Below, in pieces: positions 43,738-52,076 of a stretch of DNA of 64,000 nucleotides. The first letter of the stretch is position 1, and each line of letters starts with the position of its first letter. Source of the stretch: Amycolatopsis iheyensis (GTDB taxonomy: Bacteria > Actinomycetota > Actinomycetes > Mycobacteriales > Pseudonocardiaceae); assembly GCF_024703995.1 (NCBI RefSeq), contig NZ_JAMXQV010000024.1, positions 1-64,000 of the forward strand, written 5' to 3'. Position numbers and translations under genes: made by a program. Under the pieces are notes generated by a model. That model made no database searches and was not told where the DNA came from. It was given only the letters and a program-made list of their open reading frames with translations.

Positions 43738-44211
43738 GTGCGGTGGCGGAGCGAGGACGGCCAGGTCACAGCCTTCGTCGTCGTCCTGCTGATCGGCATC
43801 CTCGCTCTCGCTGGTCTGGGACTGGACGGCGGGCTCGCGCTCGCGGCGAAAGTCCGGGCAACCGGCCAGGCGGAGTCCGCGGCCCGCGCCGGCGCCCAGG
43901 CGATCGACCTCGGCCTCTATCGCACCACCGGCCGGCTCCGGCTCGTCCCCGCGCAGGCCGACGCGCTCGCCCGCGGCTACCTCGCCGGGATCAGCGCCAC
44001 CGGGACCGTCACCGTCGCCGACGACACCGTGACCGTCACCGTCACGACCACCCAGCCGACCCAGCTGCTCTCGCTGATCGGCGTGCGCCAGATCCACGCG
44101 CACGGCACCGGCTCCGCCCACCCGCAACTCGGCGTGTCCAGCGTTTCCCTGGGGTTCGCGAATTCTGAAGTATTGAACGGCGGGAACAGAAGTGCTGGTG
44201 GTGCGTCATGA
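43738..44211 (+). CDS. TadG-like pilus protein
   Basis: About 157 residues from GTG 43738; the start is uncertain because upstream sequence lies antisense to the M41-like gene. It opens with the Tad_N hallmark EDGQVTAFVVVLLIGILALA then GLGLDGG, a pseudopilin-like helix that lacks Glu at +5 (Phe there). The mature region (ARAGAQAIDLGLYR and TVADDTVTVTVTTTQPTQLL) is typical of TadG-related proteins that link the pilus to the envelope. Confidence 0.65.
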   Translation: MRWRSEDGQVTAFVVVLLIGILALAGLGLDGGLALAAKVRATGQAESAARAGAQAIDLGLYRTTGRLRLVPAQADALARGYLAGISATGTVTVADDTVTVTVTTTQPTQLLSLIGVRQIHAHGTGSAHPQLGVSSVSLGFANSEVLNGGNRSAGGAS

Positions 44212-44270
44212 CGGTACCTGCACGCTTCGGTCCAGCAACCGACGGGCAGTGGTGGCCGACTCCGACCGGA

Positions 44271-45389
44271 TCAGGAATCTGGTGTGGACCTTGCTGCGGT
44301 CAGGACGTCGGTCACGGAGCGAGTTACTGTGCGATCGCCGAGCAGATCGGTGTTGTCGGCGAATTGGTCGACGGCCCCGGTGAGTGGCAAGGCGCGAAGT
44401 TCGGGGTCGGTGATGCTGGCGACGAGTGCCTGGCTGAATCGCTCGGCGTGCAGAACCTGGAACGGCCTATCGTGGTAGGGGCGGATGCTGGGGTCGAGCG
44501 GCTCGGTGAGCCTGAGTTGGTTGTGCAGCTCGGCGATGGCCGAGTAGGCCGTGGCGAGGTGGTCTTCCCGTTCGTGCCAGGTGGTGGCGGCGAGCGCCGC
44601 GGCCAGTGCCGGGGTGATGTCGGCGGCGACGGGGAGTTGGGCGAAGGCGCTGCCGAGCCACTTGCTGTAGGGCGGGTAGCGGCGGTGCATGAGCAGGCTC
44701 AGCCGCATGAGGTCGCGGACCAGTCGGGCCGCGACGACGGCCGAGCCGAGTTCATCGCCGACTTCTCCGCATCGTCCGACAAACGCTTCTTCCTCGGAGA
44801 TCCGCTGCCATTGGCAGGCCAGCACATAGCGCCAGATCTGCTCGGGGTACCAGGCGAGCTGGGAACGAGCGGAGGTGAGTTCGCCTGTGTGGTCGTGAAA
44901 GACCGCACCGGTGGTGATCTCGGCCAGGGTCTGGGTCGGGGTGGCGAGCCAGTCGAGTGTGGTGATGGCGTCCCGTGGATCGAATCCCAGGTGCTGGGCG
45001 AACCACAGCTCGAGGCTGGTGACGTCGACGCGGTGGAAGACTGGGCCGTCGGTGACCGCCATGTAGCGCACGTGCTCGTTCTCGGTGGGAGCGAAGTTCG
45101 TCGGGTAGCCGTGGAACGTCTTGGGCAGCTCGTTGCTCAATGCCGTGACGATGTCGTGAGCGTGCTTGTCCGCGTCGTGGGGGTGCAGGAACAACTGCAG
45201 GCGTGGTCCCCATTCGTGGTCAGCGGATCGGGCGGTGTCGAAGCCGAGGACTTCCGAGCCGGCGCCGATCCGCGCGGCGGTGTGGGGCAAGTCCCCGAAG
45301 TGCGCGTGGATCAGCGGGCGTACTGCCTCGTGGTAGAAGCGGCGCGACAGTTCCAGCCCGGGGATGAACGAGTGACCCATAGGTGGCAT
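44271..45389 (-). CDS. DUF4037 nucleotidyltransferase-like protein
   Basis: A 372-residue protein of the DUF4037 family. The N-terminal hallmark is seen as HSFIPGLELSRRFYHEAVRP, then ARIGAGSEVLGFDTARSADH and EWGPRLQLFL, which places GS and two Asp residues as in nucleotidyltransferase-fold proteins. The C-terminal part is helical. The substrate is unknown. It is on the minus strand inside the Tad locus and probably inserted into it. ATG 45380 is an alternative start. Its plus-strand shadow frame from 44208 is not a gene. Confidence 0.75.
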   Translation of the reverse strand: MPPMGHSFIPGLELSRRFYHEAVRPLIHAHFGDLPHTAARIGAGSEVLGFDTARSADHEWGPRLQLFLHPHDADKHAHDIVTALSNELPKTFHGYPTNFAPTENEHVRYMAVTDGPVFHRVDVTSLELWFAQHLGFDPRDAITTLDWLATPTQTLAEITTGAVFHDHTGELTSARSQLAWYPEQIWRYVLACQWQRISEEEAFVGRCGEVGDELGSAVVAARLVRDLMRLSLLMHRRYPPYSKWLGSAFAQLPVAADITPALAAALAATTWHEREDHLATAYSAIAELHNQLRLTEPLDPSIRPYHDRPFQVLHAERFSQALVASITDPELRALPLTGAVDQFADNTDLLGDRTVTRSVTDVLTAARSTPDS

Positions 45390-45740
45390 GGTGCCGCGAA
45401 GGGCGTGCGTCCCGCGACCGGATATCGCCGGTGTCGCTCAGAGTTCATCGATATCAGGCGGGTCGAGGACAGTGGTGTAGCGCTCGGCACCTGCGACGGA
45501 CAGGCCGAACTCAGCCAGCGTCACGGGGACCCCTGTTCATCGGGAGACGGAATCTGCCTAGAACATCGGCACTTCGTCAGAAATCTCGACCTTCGATCGG
45601 ATTCTCCACGCGATCGAATGAACCCGCCCCTACCAGGTCAAAGGCTCGACCTGGGACCGAGATCCCCCGGTGAACTCGCGACATTTCATGCACTCGAGCA
45701 CTGACGCCGACAGAACCCATCACGAGAAGGGAAACCCGGC
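45390..45740. other. Intergenic, no gene seen
   Basis: A divergent 351-nt gap between the DUF4037 gene and the last two plus-strand Tad-locus genes. No ORF of quality. GAGAAGGGAAA just before 45741 serves the next gene. Confidence 0.45.
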
Positions 45741-46172
45741 ATGGTCACATCGGACGAGGAGATCACCCGCCGCCTCACCGAAACCGACACCGCGCGCAGC
45801 GCGCGCCGGCAGCAGGCGGCCACCATCGTGGGCGAGCTGGCTCGCCGGCACACCGAGCTGGCCGGGGCGATCGCCGCGCTTGAACGCGAGCTCGGCGAGG
45901 CGCTGACCGCGGCCGGCGACGTCATCGACATACCCGAGCTGGCCGCGGTCACCGACGTCGCCGTCGACGACCTGACCCGCTGGCGCAACCAGGCCGTCAA
46001 ACCCGCCCGCAGCGGCAAGCGCAAGCGCCCCCACACCAAAGGCGACACCACCGGTACCACCAAGCCAACCGCCACCGCGCCGCGCGTCGCCCGACAGGTC
46101 GCGCCGGCACTACCGGCCGCATCCGAGCCCGTCGGCGCCACGTCGGCCGCGGCCGACGCGGCGCGCCGCTGA
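45741..46172 (+). CDS. Coiled-coil protein of the Tad locus
   Basis: A 143-residue soluble protein. The first ~75 residues form a heptad-like helix (ARRQQAATIVGELARRHTEL and AGAIAALERELGEALTAAGD), followed by an HTH-like IPELAAVTDVAVDDLTRWRN and a basic/Ala-Pro-Thr tail. It may bind DNA or the partner encoded next; the stop overlaps that gene's ATG by one base. No named family. Confidence 0.6.
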   Translation: MVTSDEEITRRLTETDTARSARRQQAATIVGELARRHTELAGAIAALERELGEALTAAGDVIDIPELAAVTDVAVDDLTRWRNQAVKPARSGKRKRPHTKGDTTGTTKPTATAPRVARQVAPALPAASEPVGATSAAADAARR

Positions 46173-49102
46173 TGACCGCGCCGGTCGGCCGCACACGGAT
46201 CGCCCGCACCGCACGGTTTGTCGGCCGGGTGGTGCGCGGGCTGCTCGCGGCTACGTTGCTGGCCGCCCTGGTGGCAGGGCTTCCCGCCGCACTGATCGTC
46301 GGCGTCGGCTGGCCCCTGCCGGGCCACGTCCCGAGCGTGGATGAGATCGGCGCGTTGCTGATGGCGCCGATGTCGGCGCATGTCCTGCTCGACATGCTCG
46401 CGTGCCTGGCCTGGCTGCTGTGGCTGGTCTTCGTCGTCGACGTCGCTGGCTGCGCCGTCGACGTCGCCCGGGGCGCGCGGTGGTCGCATCTGCGGCGGCA
46501 GCGTGGGCCGGTGCGACGGATCGCGGCCGTGCTCGTCGGCGCCCTGCTGATCGCCGTACTGGGCCGCACCGCCACCGCCGCACCCGCCGGGCCGACCGGT
46601 GCCGTACGCCCCGGCGGGAACACCGCACTCGTCGCGACTGCACGCACCAAAACGGTGCCAACCACCGTCATTCCGATCGCCGGTGAGCACACCGTAATGT
46701 CGCTGACGGAGCGCCGGACATCGGCCGAGCCGGGAACCGAACGGGTCCGGCCGCCGGCGGACGGGGTGCACGACTCGCTGTGGCGGGTCGCGCAGCGCCG
46801 CCTGGGCGACGGGGACCGGTGGCCGGAGGTCTGGGCCCTCAACGAGGGCAGCACGCAGCCGGGCGGGCGGGTGCTGACCAGCCCGAATCTGATCCATCCC
46901 GGCGACCGTCTCCGCCTCCCCGGGAATGGCCCGCCCGCCGCGCCCGCGGTAGCGCCCCGGCTCGCGCCGGCCAATCCGCCGCCACCCGCGACCGAGCCCG
47001 CGCCGCCGACGCCCAGCACCACTGCGCCACCGTCCACCGCGCCGGCCCCGTCCACAGCGCCGACCGTGGCGCCGACGGCGGCCGAGCCCGTCACGGGTGC
47101 GGCGTCGTGGGATGGCGGCGAGGTGTTCGTCAGCCTCGGCCTGGCCGCGGCCGTCAGCGCGCTGCTGCTGCTCGCCCGGCACCGCCGCAACGCCCGCTAC
47201 CGGCCCGGCAGCGGGCGCCGCGACGACGACCTGCCGATCGCGCCCGTGGTGTACCAGCTGCGGCTGGCTCACCTGCGCGACCACCAACACGACGACACCG
47301 AGCCCGACACCGAGCAGCACGGCGAGGCCGGCCACACGCTCGACGACCCTGCCGCACACGAGCACCGCCACGAAATTCCTCAGGTCACCGCGGCAGCCGA
47401 CGACGCAGCCCGGCTGCGTGCGCTCGCGCCTCGTATCCGGCGGGTGGTCGCCGGGCCGCCTGGCGGGGGAGTGCAGGCATCGACGGCGGCGGTGGACATC
47501 GCGCTCGATGCGACCGCGTCGGGTGTCGACGGCGCAACGACCGACGCCGCATCCGGTGGGGGAGTGCGGGTTGCTCTCGATCTGGCCAGAGTCCACGGCC
47601 TCGGCCTCGTGGGACCCGGCGGCTACGCCGCGGCCCGCGCGCTGCTGCTCACCATCCTCGCCGCTGGGCCGCAGGGCCGGCCGGCGCCGGCGGTGCTCGT
47701 GCCCGTCACGGATTTGGCCCGCCTGCTCGGCCTGCCACCATCAGCAGGGGACTTGCCGGACACGGTCACCGTCGTGCCCGATCTGGACACCGCGCTGACC
47801 GCCCTCGACGCGCCGCACCCACACCGGCCCACGGTTCTGATCGCGGCGCCCCCGGGCGAGATGGATCAGCAGGCGAGGCTGCAGCAACTGCTCGACAACG
47901 GCGCCCAGCACGGCCTCACCGCGCTGCTGCTGGGCCAATGGCGCGCCGGGGTGACCGCCTACGTCACCGCCGGCGGGATCATCTCCGCGACCGACCCGGG
48001 ACTCGGCGAACCGCTGCGCGGCACCCGCGCCTTCACGCTGCCCGAGACCGCCACCCGCGACCTGCTGGCCTTCCTGCGTGCCACCCAGGCCCCCGGCCGA
48101 GCCGGTGATGCCGGTGCTGAGACCGAACCGCACACCGGACAGTGGGCTAAGTCGCCCAGGCTCGGGGACACCGGAGGCGGTCCTGATCGCCTGGAAATCA
48201 CCGCGGGCCCGCCGGCGTTGGAGCCACGCCCCAGCGAGCCCGGCGAGCCGCGCCCGCTGCCACCACCGGCGGCGGCCACGGACCCGGGGAAACCTGCCTC
48301 GCTGCTGCTGACGGTGTTCGGCACCCCGGCCCTGCACTGGCGACCCGATACTGGAGGCCCCGGGGCGGAGCCGCGCGACCTGTCCGGGGAGCTGAGCAGC
48401 CGACCGCTCGAACTACTGGTATTTCTCGCGGTGCATCCCGGCGGGGTATCCCGGGACGGGATCGTCGATGCCCTCTGGCCCAACGAGCCGCCCCGCAACC
48501 CCGCCAGCGTGCTGCGCACGGTGCTCTCCCGGATCCGCCGCACCCTCGACACCGCCACCCGCGGAGCCGGCGGCGAGCTGGTCCTGGCCGAGCACGGCCA
48601 CTACCGGCTCGACCCGGCCGTCGTGGACGTGGACTACTGGGACTTCGCCGCTGCGGTCACCCGCCGCCGCCTTGCCACCACACCCGAGCAGCGCGCCGAC
48701 ACTTACGAGGCGATCGTGGCGCACTACGGCGGCTTGCTGGCCGACGGCCTGGACACCGAGTGGCTGGGCGCCGCGCGGGAAGCGACCCGCCGCGACGCGC
48801 TCGACGCGGTGGCCGCGCTCGCCCGGGCCCGGGTGGAGACCGATCCCGACTACACCCTGGATCTGCTGGAGACCGCGAGAGCATTCGATCCGCACAATGA
48901 GCTGCTCTACCGCGACATCATGCGCCTTCAGCACGCTCTCGGCCGGCACGACGCCATATCCCGCACCCTCACCCTCCTGCAGACTCGCCTGGCCGAACTC
49001 GACACCACACCCACTCCTGACACCGTCGACCTCGCCCAGCGGCTGCGTGACCACCACACCGGCATCTCCCTCGGCGACATCCCCCGATCCACTGCCTCAT
49101 GA
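46172..49102 (+). CDS. Membrane-anchored LysM-BTAD protein
   Basis: A 976-residue multidomain protein. Three N-terminal transmembrane helices (about 22-46, 68-92, 115-131), an extracytoplasmic stretch with a LysM-like module (HDSLWRVAQRRLGDGDRWPE to IHPGDRLRLP, about 200-250), a Pro/Thr/Ala linker, and a further transmembrane helix (VFVSLGLAAAVSALLLLARH, about 318-337). A cytosolic ~350-residue region precedes a C-terminal winged-helix plus BTAD unit as in SARP regulators (LSSRPLELLVFLAVHPGGVS, then NPASVLRTVLSRIRRTLDTA). Homologues end actinobacterial Tad loci. It could couple wall contact to transcription or act as a scaffold; both are inference. Confidence 0.75.
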   Translation: MTAPVGRTRIARTARFVGRVVRGLLAATLLAALVAGLPAALIVGVGWPLPGHVPSVDEIGALLMAPMSAHVLLDMLACLAWLLWLVFVVDVAGCAVDVARGARWSHLRRQRGPVRRIAAVLVGALLIAVLGRTATAAPAGPTGAVRPGGNTALVATARTKTVPTTVIPIAGEHTVMSLTERRTSAEPGTERVRPPADGVHDSLWRVAQRRLGDGDRWPEVWALNEGSTQPGGRVLTSPNLIHPGDRLRLPGNGPPAAPAVAPRLAPANPPPPATEPAPPTPSTTAPPSTAPAPSTAPTVAPTAAEPVTGAASWDGGEVFVSLGLAAAVSALLLLARHRRNARYRPGSGRRDDDLPIAPVVYQLRLAHLRDHQHDDTEPDTEQHGEAGHTLDDPAAHEHRHEIPQVTAAADDAARLRALAPRIRRVVAGPPGGGVQASTAAVDIALDATASGVDGATTDAASGGGVRVALDLARVHGLGLVGPGGYAAARALLLTILAAGPQGRPAPAVLVPVTDLARLLGLPPSAGDLPDTVTVVPDLDTALTALDAPHPHRPTVLIAAPPGEMDQQARLQQLLDNGAQHGLTALLLGQWRAGVTAYVTAGGIISATDPGLGEPLRGTRAFTLPETATRDLLAFLRATQAPGRAGDAGAETEPHTGQWAKSPRLGDTGGGPDRLEITAGPPALEPRPSEPGEPRPLPPPAAATDPGKPASLLLTVFGTPALHWRPDTGGPGAEPRDLSGELSSRPLELLVFLAVHPGGVSRDGIVDALWPNEPPRNPASVLRTVLSRIRRTLDTATRGAGGELVLAEHGHYRLDPAVVDVDYWDFAAAVTRRRLATTPEQRADTYEAIVAHYGGLLADGLDTEWLGAAREATRRDALDAVAALARARVETDPDYTLDLLETARAFDPHNELLYRDIMRLQHALGRHDAISRTLTLLQTRLAELDTTPTPDTVDLAQRLRDHHTGISLGDIPRSTAS

Positions 49103-50010
49103 ATGAGCAACCGGCTATTCTCGACAACGTCTCGACACGACGCCAATCGATGCGTGTTTCGCGCACCGTAACAGCAATTGCACGGAACAGCGAAATGCCT
49201 CGATTCCGAGCCGTCACGCGGTCCCTGTTGATGCTAGCGTCGACAGGGACAACACCGCTATCGAGGTCGAAGAAAAAGAATTCAGTGGGCGCGAATGAGT
49301 ATTCCATGCCAAGTCCGGCGCCGAGGCATGTCGAGTCTCGTGCGCAGTTGCCGCACACCTCGAAGACGCCCTGGTGCCGCATCGCCGGCCGCAGCGGCAG
49401 CGCCTCTCGCGCCGGGTCTTCCCCTCTCGTTCCGCGGTCGCCCGGCAGGCTGACCGACACCGGTGACGCGCAGCGTGATTGCCGGCCGTGGGACCACCGA
49501 CCCGGCCGATCAGCCTCGTCCTCCGGTATCCGGTCAAGCTGGATCCCCCTGTCGCGCGCATCTGTGCAGGTCAACCCGACAGTAGGGGGATCCACCAGTA
49601 TCCCAGACTCGCTTGACACCAAGCGGGTAAACACATCAGGCCCGGCACCGACGTCAGGCGGCTCCGCCGCGATGTCCACTGGATCGGCTCGTATCCATCG
49701 CTCTCGTCCCGGCGCATCCGGCTTCTTCGACTGTTCTATTTTTCCTGCTATTCCTGCTCGCGGCAACGTCTGGCCGGCGCATCCGGTATCAGTGGCGCGA
49801 CAGCCGTCTAACCTGCGCAAACACTTCCGGAATGGCGCGCCATTTCCGGGAAAAAGTGGGAAAAACTCCCTGAAATTAGCCCGGAAAACTATTGCGCGGA
49901 CACCGTGGATCGAGTTACGTTTGTTGTGTCACCGGGAAAGCCGGAAGCCGCAAACATTCACCCGCCCGGACGTCAACCGTCAAACCGGGAAATCATGATT
50001 GGGGACCACT
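49103..50010. other. Non-coding or decayed region with CCGGGAAA repeats
   Basis: About 900 nt of lower-GC sequence without a confident gene. A minus-strand stretch (about 49100-49400) reads GVFEVCGNCARDSTC and EYSFAPTEFFFFDLDSGVVP, possibly a decayed gene, but it has no clean end. From 49827 a near-palindrome around AATGGCGCGCCATT is followed by four CCGG(G)AAA copies (about 49846, 49881, 49930, 49985) and GGGAAAAA tandem runs. This precedes the long accessory array and may hold its promoter, or an origin or partition site. Confidence 0.5.
49827..49849. repeat. Near-perfect palindrome upstream of the accessory array
   Basis: AATGGCGCGCCATT at 49831-49844 is perfectly palindromic. The arms extend to CCGG at 49827-49830 on the left and TCCGG at 49845-49849 on the right, with one extra base. 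It is followed directly by GGGAAAAA tandem runs. Candidate binding site for a regulator or a plasmid-type replication/partition protein. Confidence 0.5.
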
Positions 50011-50208
50011 GTGTGCACCATTGAAGACGACAACGTGACCGTGAACGACAACGGCACGGTGACGATTTCGTGTTACTGCGGGTGGACGGTGGACCGCCCC
50101 ACGATGGACGCCGCCGACGCGGCCGGACGCGCCCACATCGACGAATACGAAGAAAGCGAACAGCTGTACCGGGAAGACCCGGCCGCGTGGGCTGCATGCC
50201 ACGGATGA
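50011..50208 (+). CDS. Small Cys-containing protein (65 aa)
   Basis: A 65-residue acidic protein from GTG 50011 (TTG 49999 is an alternative), preceded by GGGGACC. It has NVTVNDNGTVTISCYCGWTV, with a CxC pair, and an acidic tail (AHIDEYEESEQLYREDPAAW). It may bind a metal with the CxC plus the distal Cys. First gene of the plus-strand accessory array. No family recognised. Confidence 0.5.
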   Translation: MCTIEDDNVTVNDNGTVTISCYCGWTVDRPTMDAADAAGRAHIDEYEESEQLYREDPAAWAACHG

Positions 50209-50462
50209 CGCCCGCGCGGTCCCGGGCGGCGTCAAGCCGCCACCCGGGATCGGCTGCCATCTGCGCCATCCGATGAAGCCGCGAATGTTGGTGCCGTCGC
50301 ATCGTGGGCCGAACATCGCCCCACGGTGTCGCCTGAATTCCCGCACCCGCCGCAAAAGTAAGCCGCCGATGGCCACGTCATCAGCCGGCGTGTTGCCCGT
50401 AGGTGCTGGCGCGCCCGCACTTGCGCCGTGTCCATTGCGGGCCGATAGGAAGGAAAAGACTT

Positions 50463-50801
50463 ATGGAGCGCGAGTTTGACGGCCACGTTCAGCTAACCCA
50501 GTTGGGCGCGGATGGTGACCCGGAGTTTCCGGCACGCATCCGGACCGGGACCGGTGTCATCGCGGGTTTCACCCGTGAGACGACGGAGCAGTTCGTGAAG
50601 TGGATCAACATGGTTCGTGCCGCCTTTGGATCCGGCTGGTCCGCCGAGTGGGACGGCGACACGGTGGTCATGACGTTGCATTCGGTTGACTGGGAGCAGG
50701 GGAGCGAGCCGGACGAAGTCGTACGACACAACGCGGACGGGAACGGCCGGTTTTGGTTCGGTGGGCGCATGTTCATGTGGGACACGCCGGACGGCGTGTA
50801 A
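50463..50801 (+). CDS. Hypothetical protein (112 aa)
   Basis: A 112-residue protein from ATG 50463 after AGGAAGGAAAAG. Beta-rich with many aromatic residues (FVKWINMVRAAFGSGWSAEW, NGRFWFGGRMFMWDTPDGV). It has no signal peptide or transmembrane helix. It precedes the MoxR-like gene by 57 nt on the same strand and is probably co-transcribed with it. No family recognised. Confidence 0.5.
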   Translation: MEREFDGHVQLTQLGADGDPEFPARIRTGTGVIAGFTRETTEQFVKWINMVRAAFGSGWSAEWDGDTVVMTLHSVDWEQGSEPDEVVRHNADGNGRFWFGGRMFMWDTPDGV

Positions 50802-50858
50802 CGCCACCGCCGCACTCGTGTCCACTGTAGACGATGAACATCTGAAAGGACCGACACG

Positions 50859-52076
50859 ATGACCACCCCCGCCACGACTCCGGCACCGAGCCCCGGGCCC
50901 GCCGCCCCGGGCACGGCAATCCGACTGCGCAACGGCGAACTCCGGCGCATGGTGGCCGAACAGCTCGCCCAAGACCCAACTGCCGCACTCACCCCCGGCG
51001 CGATCGCGCGAACTCTCGGGCGTTCGTCCGGCGCGGTCGGCAACGCGCTGGCGGTGTTGGAAGCGCGCGGGGAAGCCGCACCGGTCGGCACGAAGCCACT
51101 GAGCTACCGCGCGACCCGCAAAACCGCCGACGCCGCCACAACGGCCACCATCACCCCGCGCGCCACCCCCGCCTCCACACCGTCCGCGCCAACCACGCCA
51201 CCCGCCAAGCCGCCAGCCTCCGCCGCGCTGGTGACCACACCGGTCCGGCGTCCGAACGGGCAGATGTACCACCCGCGCAAACTGTCCGGGCTATCGGACG
51301 TGACAGCGCTGCGGCGGCTGCGCGAGGCGGGGGTGTCCGCGCTCATGTACGGCCCACCCGGGACCGGGAAGACCTCGGTGGTGGAGGCCGCGTTCGACGA
51401 CCTGGTGACCATCCAGGGCGACAGCGACACCGTGACCGACGACTTCGTGGGCTCTTACACCCAGACCCCGGACGGACGCTACGAGTTCGCCTACGGGCCA
51501 CTGGTGATCGCGATGCGCGAGGGGCGCGCGTTGTTCATCGATGACGCCACCCTGATCCCGCCGACCGTGCTCGCGGTGGTGTATCCCGCGATGGACGGAC
51601 GCCGCCAGATCCTCATCAAAACCCACAAGAACGAGGTGGTCGACGCTGCGCCCGGGTTCTACGTCGTGGCCGGACACAACCCCGGGGTGCACGGGGCGGT
51701 CCTGACGGATGCGCTCTCCTCCCGGTTCGCCGCGCAGATCCAGGTGTCGACCGACTACGACCTCGCCACCCAGCTCGCGATCGACGAGAAAGCGGTCCGG
51801 GCAGCGCGGAATCTGGCCACCCGGCAGAAACGGGGCGAGATCGGCTGGGCACCCCAGCTGCGCGAACTGATCGCGTTCAACCGGATCGCCGACGTGCTGG
51901 GCATCACCGCCGCCGCCGGAAACCTGGTCGGCATCGCACCCGAGGAGGACCGGGACGTCGTGGCCGAGGTGGTGCGCAACGTGTTCGGCGTCAACGCCGC
52001 CCCGCTTTCGCTGGGTCCCCAGTTCGGGCCCGCGCCCACGACCCCCACGCGACCGTCCGGAAAGGACACCCCGTGA
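50859..52076 (+). CDS. MoxR-like AAA ATPase with fused N-terminal winged helix
   Basis: A 405-residue protein. Residues 22-75 are a winged helix (RLRNGELRRMVAEQLAQDPT, then PGAIARTLGRSSGAVGNALA). A Pro/Thr/Ala linker (about 88-128) leads to an AAA+ module with Walker A GPPGTGKTS (165-173), Walker B ALFIDDA (224-230), and late AAA+ segments (FYVVAGHNPGVHGAVLTDAL with SSRF, the arginine-finger loop). MoxR ATPases work with VWA proteins to mature or remodel targets; the next gene, overlapping by ATGA-type GTGA, encodes such a protein. A DNA-binding domain fused to a MoxR ATPase is unusual. Confidence 0.8.
   Translation: MTTPATTPAPSPGPAAPGTAIRLRNGELRRMVAEQLAQDPTAALTPGAIARTLGRSSGAVGNALAVLEARGEAAPVGTKPLSYRATRKTADAATTATITPRATPASTPSAPTTPPAKPPASAALVTTPVRRPNGQMYHPRKLSGLSDVTALRRLREAGVSALMYGPPGTGKTSVVEAAFDDLVTIQGDSDTVTDDFVGSYTQTPDGRYEFAYGPLVIAMREGRALFIDDATLIPPTVLAVVYPAMDGRRQILIKTHKNEVVDAAPGFYVVAGHNPGVHGAVLTDALSSRFAAQIQVSTDYDLATQLAIDEKAVRAARNLATRQKRGEIGWAPQLRELIAFNRIADVLGITAAAGNLVGIAPEEDRDVVAEVVRNVFGVNAAPLSLGPQFGPAPTTPTRPSGKDTP

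Noticed and set aside
44208..45704. 498-codon plus-strand frame
   Set aside because: Shadow of the DUF4037 gene on the minus strand, which has the recognised family motifs.
49099..49998. 299-codon plus-strand frame after the LysM-BTAD gene
   Set aside because: Ser/Arg/Pro-rich composition, no domain, and overlap with a competing minus-strand frame; left as non-coding or decayed.
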